Positions 1 through 7,167 of a stretch of 64,000 bases of DNA are shown in pieces; position 1 is the stretch's first letter, and every line of letters starts with the position of its first letter. Both the position numbers and the translations under genes were made by a program. The stretch is from G963422745 sp965214285 (lineage in GTDB: Bacteria > Actinomycetota > Acidimicrobiia > Acidimicrobiales > Aldehydirespiratoraceae): contig OZ243946.1 in assembly GCA_965214285.1 (NCBI GenBank), positions 930,001-994,000 of the forward strand, in the 5' to 3' direction. Below the pieces are notes generated by a model that made no database searches, was not told where the DNA came from, and saw only the letters and a list, made by a program, of their open reading frames with translations.

Positions 1-435
1 GGAGCGCAGGTCGAAGACGACGCTGATGCCCAGCTCGCCGAGCAGCTCGTGGTCGCGGTCGCTGAGCTGATCGAGCCGGTCGCTGCGGAACACCCGGCCC
101 CATGCCGACTGGGCGCCGTCGGCAGTCGGATAGCCGCCGATGTCTCGGAAGTTGACGGGGCCGTCGAGACGCAGGCGGCGCTCGGCGGCCACGGTGAAGC
201 CGTGCTCGGGGTCGAAGAGGTGGACGTAGCTCCGGCGCGGGCCGCGTGGCAGCGTGGCCAGGCCCGCCCGGTCGGGCGCCCTTGCGTCGCTGCCGGCGTC
301 TCGGGGGTCCTCGGAGACGAAGACCGTCACCGCGGGCGAGCCGCCGCGCCAGGTGACGATCAGCTCGTCGCCGGGCTCGGCGCCGGGCCCGTCGGGACCG
401 GACCAGACGTTGACGTGCGAGATCGGCTCAGCCAT
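1..435 (-). CDS. Tyrosine phosphatase-like protein (partial, C-terminus outside window)
   Basis: The 145 visible residues run from an ATG at 435 to the window edge. After about 80 residues of N-terminal sequence comes NFRDIGGYPTADG, then GRVFRSDRLDQLS and ISVVFDLRS. These are the opening motifs of the Y_phosphatase3 family (bacterial tyrosine or dual-specificity phosphatases that also act on phosphoinositides). The catalytic HCxxGKDR loop would lie beyond position 1 and cannot be checked, so activity is inferred. The gene is downstream of rplL on the same strand with a 75-nt gap and is probably not part of the ribosomal operon by function. Confidence 0.75.
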   Translation of the reverse strand, partial: MAEPISHVNVWSGPDGPGAEPGDELIVTWRGGSPAVTVFVSEDPRDAGSDARAPDRAGLATLPRGPRRSYVHLFDPEHGFTVAAERRLRLDGPVNFRDIGGYPTADGAQSAWGRVFRSDRLDQLSDRDHELLGELGISVVFDLRS

Positions 436-510
436 GGCCGTCGGCGTCGGGCCGGGACGATCTCGTGTGTCGGGGCGTGCTGGATGGCCGGGGCGCGTGC
501 GGACTCGGGC

Positions 511-894
511 TTACTTGAGCTCGACGGTGCCGCCGGCGGCCTCGATGGCCTCCTTGGCCTTCTCGGCGTCGGCCTTGGATGCCCCCTCGATGATCGCCTT
601 GGGGGCGCTCTCGACGACTTCCTTGGCCTCCTTGAGGGCCAGCGACGTGAGGCTGCGCACCTCCTTGATGACCTGGATCTTGTTGTCGCCCATCGCTGTG
701 AGCACGACGTCGAAGGAGTCCTTCTCCTCGGCCTCCTCCACAGCGTCGCCGTCGCCGGCAGGCGCAGCAGCCGCCACGGCCACAGGCGCGGCCGCGGTCA
801 CGCCGAAGCGCTCCTCGAACTCGGTGAGCAGCTCGCTCAGCTCGAGGACGGTCATCGAGCCGATGGCGTCGAGGATTTCTTCCTTGGTGGTCAT
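511..894 (-). CDS. rplL: 50S ribosomal protein L7/L12
   Basis: A 127-residue protein of normal family length. It has the N-terminal dimerisation domain (TVLELSELLTEFEERFGV), an Ala-rich hinge at about residues 35-55, and the C-terminal factor-binding domain (SFDVVLTAMGDNKIQVIKEV ending in GGTVELK). It forms the ribosomal stalk on L10 and recruits translation GTPases. Its ATG overlaps the rplJ stop codon by the ATGA arrangement (891-894), so translation is coupled to L10, as usual for rplJL. Confidence 0.97.
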   Translation of the reverse strand: MTTKEEILDAIGSMTVLELSELLTEFEERFGVTAAAPVAVAAAAPAGDGDAVEEAEEKDSFDVVLTAMGDNKIQVIKEVRSLTSLALKEAKEVVESAPKAIIEGASKADAEKAKEAIEAAGGTVELK

Positions 895-1700
895 TGGTGA
901 ACCTCTTTGTCAGGGTCTTGGGTCTTGGAACTGTTGGCGTCTTCGCCGTCAGCCTCAGCAGGCTCGGCGGCCTCGGCGTCTGCGGCGGGCGGCTCGTCGG
1001 CGTTGGCGGTGGCGGGGGCGGGCGGCTCGTCGGCGTTGGCGGTGGCGGGGGCGGGCGGCTCGTCGGCGTTGGCGGTGGCGGGGGCGGGCGGCTCGGTGGC
1101 GTCGGCGTCTTCCGCAGCGTTCTCGGCGGCGTCCTCGGCGGCAGGGGCTTCGGCGGCTTCGGCCGCGCCGCTGGTCTGGTCGATGAGCGCCTTGAGGCCG
1201 TAGGCGAAGTCTCGGGGCACGGCGCCGAGCAGCCCCGCCAGCTTGGTCATCGGGGCTGCCAGCGCCCCGGCCAACTGGGCCAGGAGCAGCTCCCGCGAAG
1301 GCAGGTCGGCCAGCGCCTTGAGCTCTGAGGCGCCCAGCACCGTGGTGTCGAGAACGCCGCCCTTGAGGACCAGCGCCTCATGGGTGCGAGAGAAGTCCCT
1401 GAGCGCCTTGGCCACCGCCGCCGGATCGGCCGGGGAGCCGTCGGCTTGCTCGGTGACGAAGGTGATCGCCGTCGGACCGCTGAGCAGGTGCTCGATCTCG
1501 AGGCCGTGGCGAGCCGCCGCCAGACGCACCAGCGTGTTCTTGTAGATCTTGTGCTCGCCGCCCACCGGGCGCAGCGCCCGGCGAAGCTCGGCGAGGGCTG
1601 CCACGTCGAGGCCGCGGTATTCGCTGAGCAGCGCGGCGGCACCCGTCTCGAGCCGCTTGTAGACGTCTTCGACGACTGCGACCTTCTCGGGTCTGGCCAT
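891..1700 (-). CDS. rplJ: 50S ribosomal protein L10 with long acidic C-terminal tail
   Basis: The ATG at 1700 follows a GAGGAGG ribosome site and gives 269 residues starting MARPEKVAVVEDVYKRL. Residues 1 to about 175 are a normal L10 core (LLSEYRGLDVAALAELRRAL, KNTLVRLA). L10 usually ends near residue 165-180. Here about 90 more residues of Ala/Pro/Glu/Asp-rich sequence follow, including three copies of an 11-residue unit (EPPAPATANAD) encoded by a 33-bp DNA repeat. L10 anchors L7/L12 dimers through its C-terminal helix, so the extension begins just after the stalk-binding part. Its function is unknown. Confidence 0.95.
   Translation of the reverse strand: MARPEKVAVVEDVYKRLETGAAALLSEYRGLDVAALAELRRALRPVGGEHKIYKNTLVRLAAARHGLEIEHLLSGPTAITFVTEQADGSPADPAAVAKALRDFSRTHEALVLKGGVLDTTVLGASELKALADLPSRELLLAQLAGALAAPMTKLAGLLGAVPRDFAYGLKALIDQTSGAAEAAEAPAAEDAAENAAEDADATEPPAPATANADEPPAPATANADEPPAPATANADEPPAADAEAAEPAEADGEDANSSKTQDPDKEVHQ
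988..1086. repeat. Three tandem 33-bp units inside rplJ
   Basis: Three units (988-1020, 1021-1053, 1054-1086), near identical on reading, with a partial fourth at 1087. They encode the repeated 11-residue unit of the L10 tail. The period is a multiple of three, so copy-number change keeps the frame. Confidence 0.9.
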
Positions 1701-2087
1701 GTCGCCTCCTCGGGATCTGAGCTGATGTGTCGTGTGCCGCTTTGGGCACGGTGCCGATGGCTCGGCGGGCGCCGCACCGCACGGCGGACGCCGACGACAC
1801 ACCGCTGCGGGGGCACCGGCGAGTCCGTCAGGCCCTCCTAGTCCGGCGGGCGCAAGGCCCATTGGTGCCCACCCGAAGGCGAGCGCACCGGAGGTCTCAG
1901 GTGAGCTGTGGTTCTTCGATTGCGGCCCGCAGGCTAACGCCGGGCCGCGACATCGCAACCTCGAAGGCCGCGGGATTTCTCGGCCGGCATCCCGGCATCC
2001 ATCCCGACGCAGGTGATCTGCCGGCTGCGAGCGGCCGGGCCGCGACGCCTGCCGCCCTCGGGCGCAGCGTGTGGCCTGGCTGGTCGC
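1701..2087 (-). promoter_or_regulatory. rplJL leader region with an 8-bp hairpin; possible L10-binding leader
   Basis: This 387-nt gap between rplA and rplJ holds no convincing gene. A perfect 8-bp stem (1922-1929 with 1941-1948, 11-nt loop) lies about 220 nt upstream of the rplJ start. Many bacteria have a structured rplJ leader bound by the L10-L12 complex that autoregulates the operon. Position and structure fit that role, but the kink-turn that defines the leader was not identified by eye. The stem could instead be part of a terminator or promoter. Confidence 0.35.
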
Positions 2088-2783
2088 TCAGTCGGCGGCG
2101 CCGATGTGCGCCGGGTCGATCTGCACGCCGGGGCTCATCGTGGTCGACACCACGACCTTGCGGATGTAGCGGCCCTTCGATGCCGGCGGCTTGGACCGCT
2201 GGAGCTCGCCCACCAGCGCACGCAGGTTGGCGAGCAGGGCGTCGTCGTCGAAGGACGCCTTGCCGATGGGCACGTGAACGTTGGCGAAGCGGTCCGTGCG
2301 GAACTCCACCATGCCGCCCTTGAAGGCGTAGACCGCCTTGGCCGTGTCGTCGGTGACGGTGCCGGTCTTGGGGTTGGGCATGAGGCCTCGGGGGCCGAGG
2401 ATCCGCCCCAGCTTGCCGACCGTGGGCATCAGGTCGGGCGTTGCGATGGCCACGTCGAAGTCGGTCATGCCGCTGCTTATCTCGGCCGCGAGATCATCGC
2501 CGCCGACATGCTCGGCGCCTGCCTCACGGGCGGCGGTGGCGGCCTCGCCCTGGGCGAACACGGCGACCCTCACGTCCTTGCCGATGCCCGACGGCAGGCT
2601 GACCGTGCCGCGCACCATCTGGTCGGCCTTGCGAGGATCGACGCCGAGGCGCACCACCACGTCCACGGTCTCGTCGAAGCGCTTCTTGCCGAACGACTTC
2701 ACGACGCCGATGGCATCGCTGTCGGTGTGCAGCCGCCGGGAGTCGACCTTGGCGGCGTTGTCTGTGTACTGCTTGGGTTTCAT
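2088..2783 (-). CDS. rplA: 50S ribosomal protein L1
   Basis: 231 residues, typical length. The hallmark segments are GRILGPRGLMPNPKTGTV and FKGGMVEFRTDRFANVHVPIG. L1 forms the ribosomal L1 stalk and helps release E-site tRNA. It often represses its own operon by binding the rplK leader. The ATG lies 122 nt downstream of rplK in the usual K-A order. Confidence 0.97.
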   Translation of the reverse strand: MKPKQYTDNAAKVDSRRLHTDSDAIGVVKSFGKKRFDETVDVVVRLGVDPRKADQMVRGTVSLPSGIGKDVRVAVFAQGEAATAAREAGAEHVGGDDLAAEISSGMTDFDVAIATPDLMPTVGKLGRILGPRGLMPNPKTGTVTDDTAKAVYAFKGGMVEFRTDRFANVHVPIGKASFDDDALLANLRALVGELQRSKPPASKGRYIRKVVVSTTMSPGVQIDPAHIGAAD

Positions 2784-2905
2784 GGCCTGTCGGTGTCGCC
2801 TGTGGGTATTGCCGGTCGGTATCTGGGCTCGCTGTCTGGCGGTGGGGTGAGGCGGAGGCTGCTCGCTGTGTGGGATCGCGGTCTGCGGGAGCGGCCGTTG
2901 CCGGC

Positions 2906-3337
2906 TCAGCTCACGACCTCTACGCCCATGGAGCGGGCGGTGCCTGCGATCTGCTGCTTGGCGGCTTCGAGGTCATTGGCGTTGAGGTCGGACATCTTGA
3001 CCTGGGCGATCTCGGTGACCTGGGACTCGGTGATCGTGCCCGCGGTCTCGCGGCCGGGGCTGTCTGCGGCCTTCTCGAGACCGGCCGCCTGGCGGATCAG
3101 GAACGGCGTGGGCGGGGTCTTGAGGACGAAGGAGAACGAGCGGTCCTCGTAGATGCTGATCTCGGCGGGGACGACCTGGCCGCGCCTGTCCTCGGTCTGG
3201 GCGTTGTAGTCCCTGCAGAAGTCCATGATGGCCACCCCGTGCGGGCCGAGCGCAGTGCCCACCGGTGGCGCGGGCGACGCCTGGCCGGCCTGGATCTGGA
3301 TCTTGACGACAGCAGCAACCTGCTTCTTCTTGGCCAT
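2906..3337 (-). CDS. rplK: 50S ribosomal protein L11
   Basis: 143 residues, full length. It starts MAKKKQVAAVVKIQIQAG and has the N-terminal PVGTALGPHGVAIMDFC segment (thiostrepton-site domain) and a C-terminal rRNA-binding domain (ITESQVTEIAQVKMSDLNAN). L11 binds the 23S GTPase centre. It sits between nusG and rplA as in most bacteria. Confidence 0.97.
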   Translation of the reverse strand: MAKKKQVAAVVKIQIQAGQASPAPPVGTALGPHGVAIMDFCRDYNAQTEDRRGQVVPAEISIYEDRSFSFVLKTPPTPFLIRQAAGLEKAADSPGRETAGTITESQVTEIAQVKMSDLNANDLEAAKQQIAGTARSMGVEVVS

Positions 3338-3457
3338 GTCTGGGTTCCTCGTTGTGGCGGCTTGTGGCGGCGGGTGCGGCTGGTCGGGGGCCGCTCAGTC
3401 TGGGCCGCCGTCCGCCGCGTGCCAACCCGTGAGCCGGCGCTCTGGCGGCGCGGCGGC

Positions 3458-4297
3458 TCAGAGTCTGGCGACCTGGGCGAACTCGAGCTCCACGGGGGTC
3501 TCCCGCCCGAAGATGTTGACCAGCACCTTGACCTTGAGCTGGTCCTCGTTGATCTCGATGATCTCGCCGGAGAAGTCCGCGAACGGGCCTTCCTTGACCC
3601 GCACCGTCTCGCCCATGCCGAACTCGAACATCGGCTTGGACTTCTTGGTGGCCTCGCGCTTGCGGTCGGCCTCGACGCCGAGGAAGCTCTCCACGTCCTT
3701 GCGGCGCATCGGCGACGGTTTGCCGCCCTGGTTGACGAAGCCGGTCACGCCGGGGGTGTTGCGGATGGCGTACCAGGCGTCGTCGTCGAGCTGGGTGCGG
3801 CACAGCAGGTAGCCCGGGAACAGCTTCTTCTCGGTCATCACCTTGCGGCCGTTCTTGAACTCGGGCACCTCGCGGGTGGGGATGACGACCTCGTGGATGC
3901 GGTCCTCCATGTTCATCGACTCGATGCGCGCCTCGAGGTTCTGCTTGACCTTCTTCTCGTAGCCGGACTGGGTGTGCAGCACGAACCACTTGCCGGGGCG
4001 GTCATAGGGGCTGAGCGGCTCGGGCTCGTCGGCCGCCCCGGAGAGCAGCTCGTCCTCGTCGACGACCGTCAGGCCGGCTGTGTCGGCCGGCGCGGCCTGC
4101 TCGGACCCGGCGACCTCGGCTGCGCCTGCGCCTGCGCCCAGCGGGCCGGTCCAGGCGTTGCTGAGCTTGCCCGCCGCGGGCCGTGGCGTCGGAGTCGCAG
4201 GCGCAGCGTCGGGCTCAGCGGCTTCGGCTTGCGCGGCTGTGTCCGCGGCCGTGTCTGCAGCGGTGGCCGCGGTCGGGGTGGATGTCAGGTCGCTCAT
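3458..4297 (-). CDS. nusG: Transcription termination/antitermination factor NusG
   Basis: 279 residues. The NGN domain (KWFVLHTQSGYEKKVKQNL to about residue 215) binds RNA polymerase. The C-terminal KOW domain (GETVRVKEGPFADFSGEI) contacts NusE or Rho. The first 95 or so residues are an Ala/Pro/acidic low-complexity extension. Such extensions occur in actinobacterial NusG. The start at 4297 lies 3 nt after the secE stop, indicating tight coupling. Confidence 0.96.
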   Translation of the reverse strand: MSDLTSTPTAATAADTAADTAAQAEAAEPDAAPATPTPRPAAGKLSNAWTGPLGAGAGAAEVAGSEQAAPADTAGLTVVDEDELLSGAADEPEPLSPYDRPGKWFVLHTQSGYEKKVKQNLEARIESMNMEDRIHEVVIPTREVPEFKNGRKVMTEKKLFPGYLLCRTQLDDDAWYAIRNTPGVTGFVNQGGKPSPMRRKDVESFLGVEADRKREATKKSKPMFEFGMGETVRVKEGPFADFSGEIIEINEDQLKVKVLVNIFGRETPVELEFAQVARL

Positions 4298-4300
4298 GGT

Positions 4301-4594
4301 TCAGCCTTCGAACAGCTCGAGGACAAAGGTGGAGAACAGCCAGTCGAGGCCGTAGATCATCACGCCCAGCACCACGACGGTGACCAGCACGACGATCGAG
4401 TAGTGGACGGTCTCGGCGCGGGTGGGCCAGGCGACCTTGCGCAGCTCGCCGCGTACTTCGCGAAGGAACTGCCGAGGCCCGACCCGTTCGGCGGTCTGGC
4501 GTGCGCCCTGGCGCTTGGTGCGGACCGGGGCGCCTTCGGAGTCGATCTCCTTCTGTCTCTGAAGCTGGCGCTTCTGCTCTCGGTTCATCGACAT
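4301..4594 (-). CDS. secE: Preprotein translocase subunit SecE
   Basis: 97 residues. A basic, Gln-rich cytosolic N-terminus precedes the conserved amphipathic segment (FLREVRGELRKVAWPTRAE) and one C-terminal membrane helix (about residues 66-86). SecE clamps SecY in the Sec channel. The ATG at 4594 is preferred over the in-frame ATG at 4588 because AAGGA lies at suitable spacing. The operon order secE-nusG-rplK-rplA supports the call. Confidence 0.95.
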   Translation of the reverse strand: MSMNREQKRQLQRQKEIDSEGAPVRTKRQGARQTAERVGPRQFLREVRGELRKVAWPTRAETVHYSIVVLVTVVVLGVMIYGLDWLFSTFVLELFEG

Positions 4595-4621
4595 GGGCGG
4601 CGGTCCTTGATGGGCGAAGTC

Positions 4622-4676
4622 TCGATGAGGGGCGGTGTGATGAGGGGCGGTGTGAAGGGCGGTGTCTGGATGAGGG
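4622..4676. repeat. Short degenerate tandem repeat upstream of secE
   Basis: Between tRNA-Trp and secE a GATGAGGGGCGGTGT-like unit occurs about three times with variation. It lies in the secE 5' leader on the minus strand. No function is evident. Confidence 0.6.
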
Positions 4677-4700
4677 CGGTTCCCGGTGGGCAGGATTATG

Positions 4701-4773
4701 CAGGGGCGGGGGGACTCGAACCCCCAACCGCCGGTTTTGGAGACCGGTGCTCTGCCAATTGAGCCACGCCCCT
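4701..4773 (-). tRNA. tRNA-Trp (anticodon CCA)
   Basis: The minus strand folds as a 73-nt cloverleaf. The acceptor pairs AGGGGCG with CGCCCCT, the anticodon loop is CTCCAAA (anticodon CCA), the T-loop is TTCGAGT, and the discriminator is G as expected for Trp. CCA is not encoded. tRNA-Trp directly before secE-nusG is a common bacterial arrangement. Confidence 0.95.
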
Positions 4774-4787
4774 GAGCTGGGGCCAGG

Positions 4788-5342
4788 CTAGCAGGTGCTG
4801 AGCCGATAACGGACTCGCAGCGCCCGGCGGGTCGCGGCAGCGATTGCGACCCCGCTGGCGACGGCGGCCACGGTGCCCACCAGGGCGGCCTCGCCGTGCG
4901 CCAGCGCCGAGCCCGCCCGCTTGCCCGCGCGCCCGGCCCGGTCGGCACCGTCGGCCAGAGCCCGGCCGATGCGGCCCCTGGCGTGCTCGGCCAGGACCAC
5001 GATGTCGGGCGCCATGGCGACGCTGCTGGGGCCGGGCACAGCGCGCTGCTCCGCGAGCGAGGCCAGGCCGCGGCGCAGGCGGCGGTAGCCGACGGCCTCA
5101 GCCTGACAGCGCAGGCACTGCTGGAGATGGCCGCGCTCGGCGTCGGGCAGCATCTCGGTGTGCTCGACCGCCGGGAGCAGCTCGGCCACATCCGCGCAGG
5201 TGGCGACGATCTCGGGCTGCTGGGTCGCAGACGGCACGGCTTCGGACTGCACTGCGGTGGCCGCCGGGTGCCGAGGCCGCGCCGAATTCCGCAGCAGGGC
5301 CTTGGGCCGCGTGGTGCTGGCCGGCGTGTGATCAGTCGGCAT
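4788..5342 (-). CDS. Zinc-finger anti-sigma factor
   Basis: 184 residues. Residues about 48-85 contain a Cys followed by HLQQCLRC, the H-x3-C-x2-C motif of zf-HC2/ZAS anti-sigma domains. A hydrophobic segment (ALVGTVAAVASGVAIAAATR) near the C-terminus could be one membrane helix. The start overlaps the end of the upstream ECF sigma gene by 11 nt, so this is very likely its cognate inhibitor. The signal sensed cannot be told. Confidence 0.8.
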   Translation of the reverse strand: MPTDHTPASTTRPKALLRNSARPRHPAATAVQSEAVPSATQQPEIVATCADVAELLPAVEHTEMLPDAERGHLQQCLRCQAEAVGYRRLRRGLASLAEQRAVPGPSSVAMAPDIVVLAEHARGRIGRALADGADRAGRAGKRAGSALAHGEAALVGTVAAVASGVAIAAATRRALRVRYRLSTC

Positions 5343-6018
5343 CGGGTCCCTCTCCAGGCAGCGGGAACACCTGCTCGCGCAAGCGGCGGCGGGCCCGGTG
5401 AAGGCGGACCTTGGCGGCGCTCACGGAGATCCCCAGCTCTTCGGCGATGGCGTCATGAGCCAGGTCGTAGACGTCGCGCAGCACCACGACCGCCCGCAGC
5501 CTCGGCGGGAGCTCGCGGATGGCCGCGTCGAGCCTGGCTCGCAGGATCGCCGCCTCGGCCTGGCCGTGGGGGTCGGCCTCGGGATGGTGATCGACGACCT
5601 CGTCGCCTTCGGCCAGCGGCTCGTGGCGATGGCGGGCGCGCTTGGCGGTGTGCGTGGCGGCGCAGTTGGCGACGATTCGATACAGCCAGGTGGAGAAGCG
5701 GGCGTCGCCCCGGAAGCGGCGGATGCCGCGGAACGCCCGCAGATATGCGTCTTGCACGACATCGCGGGCGTCCTCCTCGTTGCCAGTGAGTCGCAGCGCC
5801 AGCCCGTAGGCATCGCGACGGGTCAGGCGCACCAGTTCGTCGAAGGCCTCTCGGTCTCCGGCGGCGGCCCGCTCGGCCAGGTGGGCCGTGTCGGGCTGCT
5901 CAGGTTTGGACCCGCCGGCGCCGTCGGGGTTACCTGCGTCGCCGCCGAGCGGGTCCCTGCGGGGGTCGTCGCCGGGGATGCGCGGGTCCCGGCGGGGGGC
6001 GCTGCGGCTTCTACTCAT
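5332..6018 (-). CDS. ECF-family RNA polymerase sigma factor
   Basis: 228 residues. After a 50-residue charged N-terminus come region 2 (AFDELVRLTRRDAYGLALRL, DVVQDAYLRAFRGI, FSTWLYRIVAN) and region 4 (LPPRLRAVVVLRDVYDL, ELGISVSAAKVRLHRARRRL). There is no region 1 or 3, as in ECF sigmas. It precedes and overlaps an anti-sigma gene. The pair lies between tRNA-Met and tRNA-Trp, where related genomes often have rpmG. Confidence 0.92.
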   Translation of the reverse strand: MSRSRSAPRRDPRIPGDDPRRDPLGGDAGNPDGAGGSKPEQPDTAHLAERAAAGDREAFDELVRLTRRDAYGLALRLTGNEEDARDVVQDAYLRAFRGIRRFRGDARFSTWLYRIVANCAATHTAKRARHRHEPLAEGDEVVDHHPEADPHGQAEAAILRARLDAAIRELPPRLRAVVVLRDVYDLAHDAIAEELGISVSAAKVRLHRARRRLREQVFPLPGEGPDAD

Positions 6019-6108
6019 CTGTGCAGAGCCTCGATCCTGCCTGCCTGGCGCGGGCAGTCGGATTCTCGCAGATCCGCGGGCACCGGGTCACGGGTATCGG
6101 GCATCGGG

Positions 6109-6182
6109 TAGCGACGGACAGACTCGAACTGTCGACCTCTCGATTATGAGTCGAGCGCTCTTACCTACTGAGCTACGTCGCC
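6109..6182 (-). tRNA. tRNA with CAU anticodon, probably elongator tRNA-Met
   Basis: 74-nt cloverleaf on the minus strand. The acceptor pairs GGCGACG with CGTCGCT (a G1-U72 wobble), the anticodon stem is CTCGA/TCGAG with loop CTCATAA, and the discriminator is A. The anticodon stem lacks the three G-C pairs of initiator tRNA, so this is elongator Met, or possibly the Ile tRNA whose CAU is modified by TilS (present in this window). Sequence by eye cannot separate the two. Confidence 0.85.
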
Positions 6183-6220
6183 GCCTCGGAGCGGCATGGC
6201 TGGTGTCGGCCGATCCGACG

Positions 6221-6293
6221 AGCTCCCTGTCAGAATCGAACTGACGACCTTCTCCTTACCATGGAGACGCTCTGCCGACTGAGCTAAGGGAGC
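6221..6293 (-). tRNA. tRNA-Thr (anticodon GGT)
   Basis: 73-nt cloverleaf on the minus strand. The acceptor pairs GCTCCCT with AGGGAGC, the anticodon stem is TCTCC/GGAGA with loop ATGGTAA, and the discriminator is U. It lies 38 nt upstream of the CAU tRNA and is probably co-transcribed with it. CCA is not encoded. Confidence 0.93.
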
Positions 6294-6458
6294 GCTCACC
6301 GCTCCTCGGACCCGAGTCCTCGAACCTGAGACGCAGTGCGCAGCAAGGATGCCGGCGCAGAGGCTGCGATCCAACTCTTTCGCCGGCGGGGCGTCGAAGC
6401 CGCGGCGGGCTTGGCTGCGTTCCGGCGGGCTGTCGACCCGCGGCGGGGCGGGCGAACC

Positions 6459-6464
6459 TAGAGT
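6459..6464 (+). promoter_or_regulatory. Leaderless -10 element of pdxH (TAGAGT)
   Basis: TAGAGT ends 6 nt before the GTG start at 6471. That distance places the transcript start at or next to the start codon, so a leaderless mRNA is predicted. No ribosome site precedes the GTG. Confidence 0.55.
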
Positions 6465-6470
6465 CGCGGC

Positions 6471-7130
6471 GTGGATCTGGAGGAGCTGCGGCACCAGTAC
6501 GAACAGGCCGGCCTGGACACAGCCGACGTCGACGCCGATCCGATCGTGCAGTTCCGGCGCTGGATGGACGACTGGGCGCGCACCGGGCCACGCGACGCGG
6601 GCGTGATGGTGCTGGGCACCGTGGACCCCGAGGGCCTGCCCGAGACCAGGGCTGTGTTGCTGCGCGGCCTCGACGAGCGCGGCTTCGTGTTCTACACCAA
6701 CCGGCGCTCGGCCAAGGGCCGGTCGCTGGCTGCGAACCCCGCGGCCAGCCTGAGCTTCGTCTGGCACGATCTCGAGCGTCAGGTCCGGGTGCAGGGTCCC
6801 GTCGAGCATCTGGGTGACGACGAGTCCGACGCCTACTTCGCCTCGCGTCCCCGAGGCTCGCAGATCGGGGCCTGGGCCAGCGAGCAGTCCGCGACGATCG
6901 AGGACCGGGCCGTGCTGGAGGCAGCCGCTGCGCGCATCGAGCGCCGCTTCGGAGGCGACATTGCGCGGCCGCCGCACTGGGGCGGATACCTGGTGAGGCC
7001 CCAGCAGGTGGAGTTCTGGCAGGGCCGCCCCGACCGTCTGCACGACCGGGTGCGCTACCGCCGAGAGAGCGCCGGCGAGCCGGGCGGAGAGCCGGGCCAC
7101 CGCTGGGTCATCGAGCGCCTGGCCCCCTGA
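6471..7130 (+). CDS. pdxH: Pyridoxamine 5'-phosphate oxidase
   Basis: 219 residues from a GTG start. This FMN enzyme oxidises pyridoxamine- or pyridoxine-phosphate to pyridoxal 5'-phosphate. Visible family features are PIVQFRRWMDD, PETRAVLLRGLDERGFVFYT, SFVWHDLERQVRVQGPVE, RPRGSQIGAWASEQS and the C-terminal PQQVEFWQGRPDRLHDRVRY. Length is normal. The TAGAGT hexamer 6 nt upstream supports the chosen start. Confidence 0.95.
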   Translation: MDLEELRHQYEQAGLDTADVDADPIVQFRRWMDDWARTGPRDAGVMVLGTVDPEGLPETRAVLLRGLDERGFVFYTNRRSAKGRSLAANPAASLSFVWHDLERQVRVQGPVEHLGDDESDAYFASRPRGSQIGAWASEQSATIEDRAVLEAAAARIERRFGGDIARPPHWGGYLVRPQQVEFWQGRPDRLHDRVRYRRESAGEPGGEPGHRWVIERLAP

Positions 7131-7133
7131 GGA

Positions 7134-7167
7134 CGGGCCTGCTCAAGCGGCGGGTCTGCTCAAGCCG
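7134..7167. repeat. 17-bp tandem duplication spanning the CcdA-like gene's stop codon
   Basis: Two 17-bp units (7134-7150 and 7151-7167) differ at two positions. On the minus strand each contains CTTGAGCAG, so the last codon and TGA of the CcdA-like gene are duplicated downstream. Confidence 0.85.

Noticed and set aside
988..1086. 33-bp repeats in rplJ as a CRISPR array
   Set aside because: Units are contiguous with no spacers, and they are in frame within L10.
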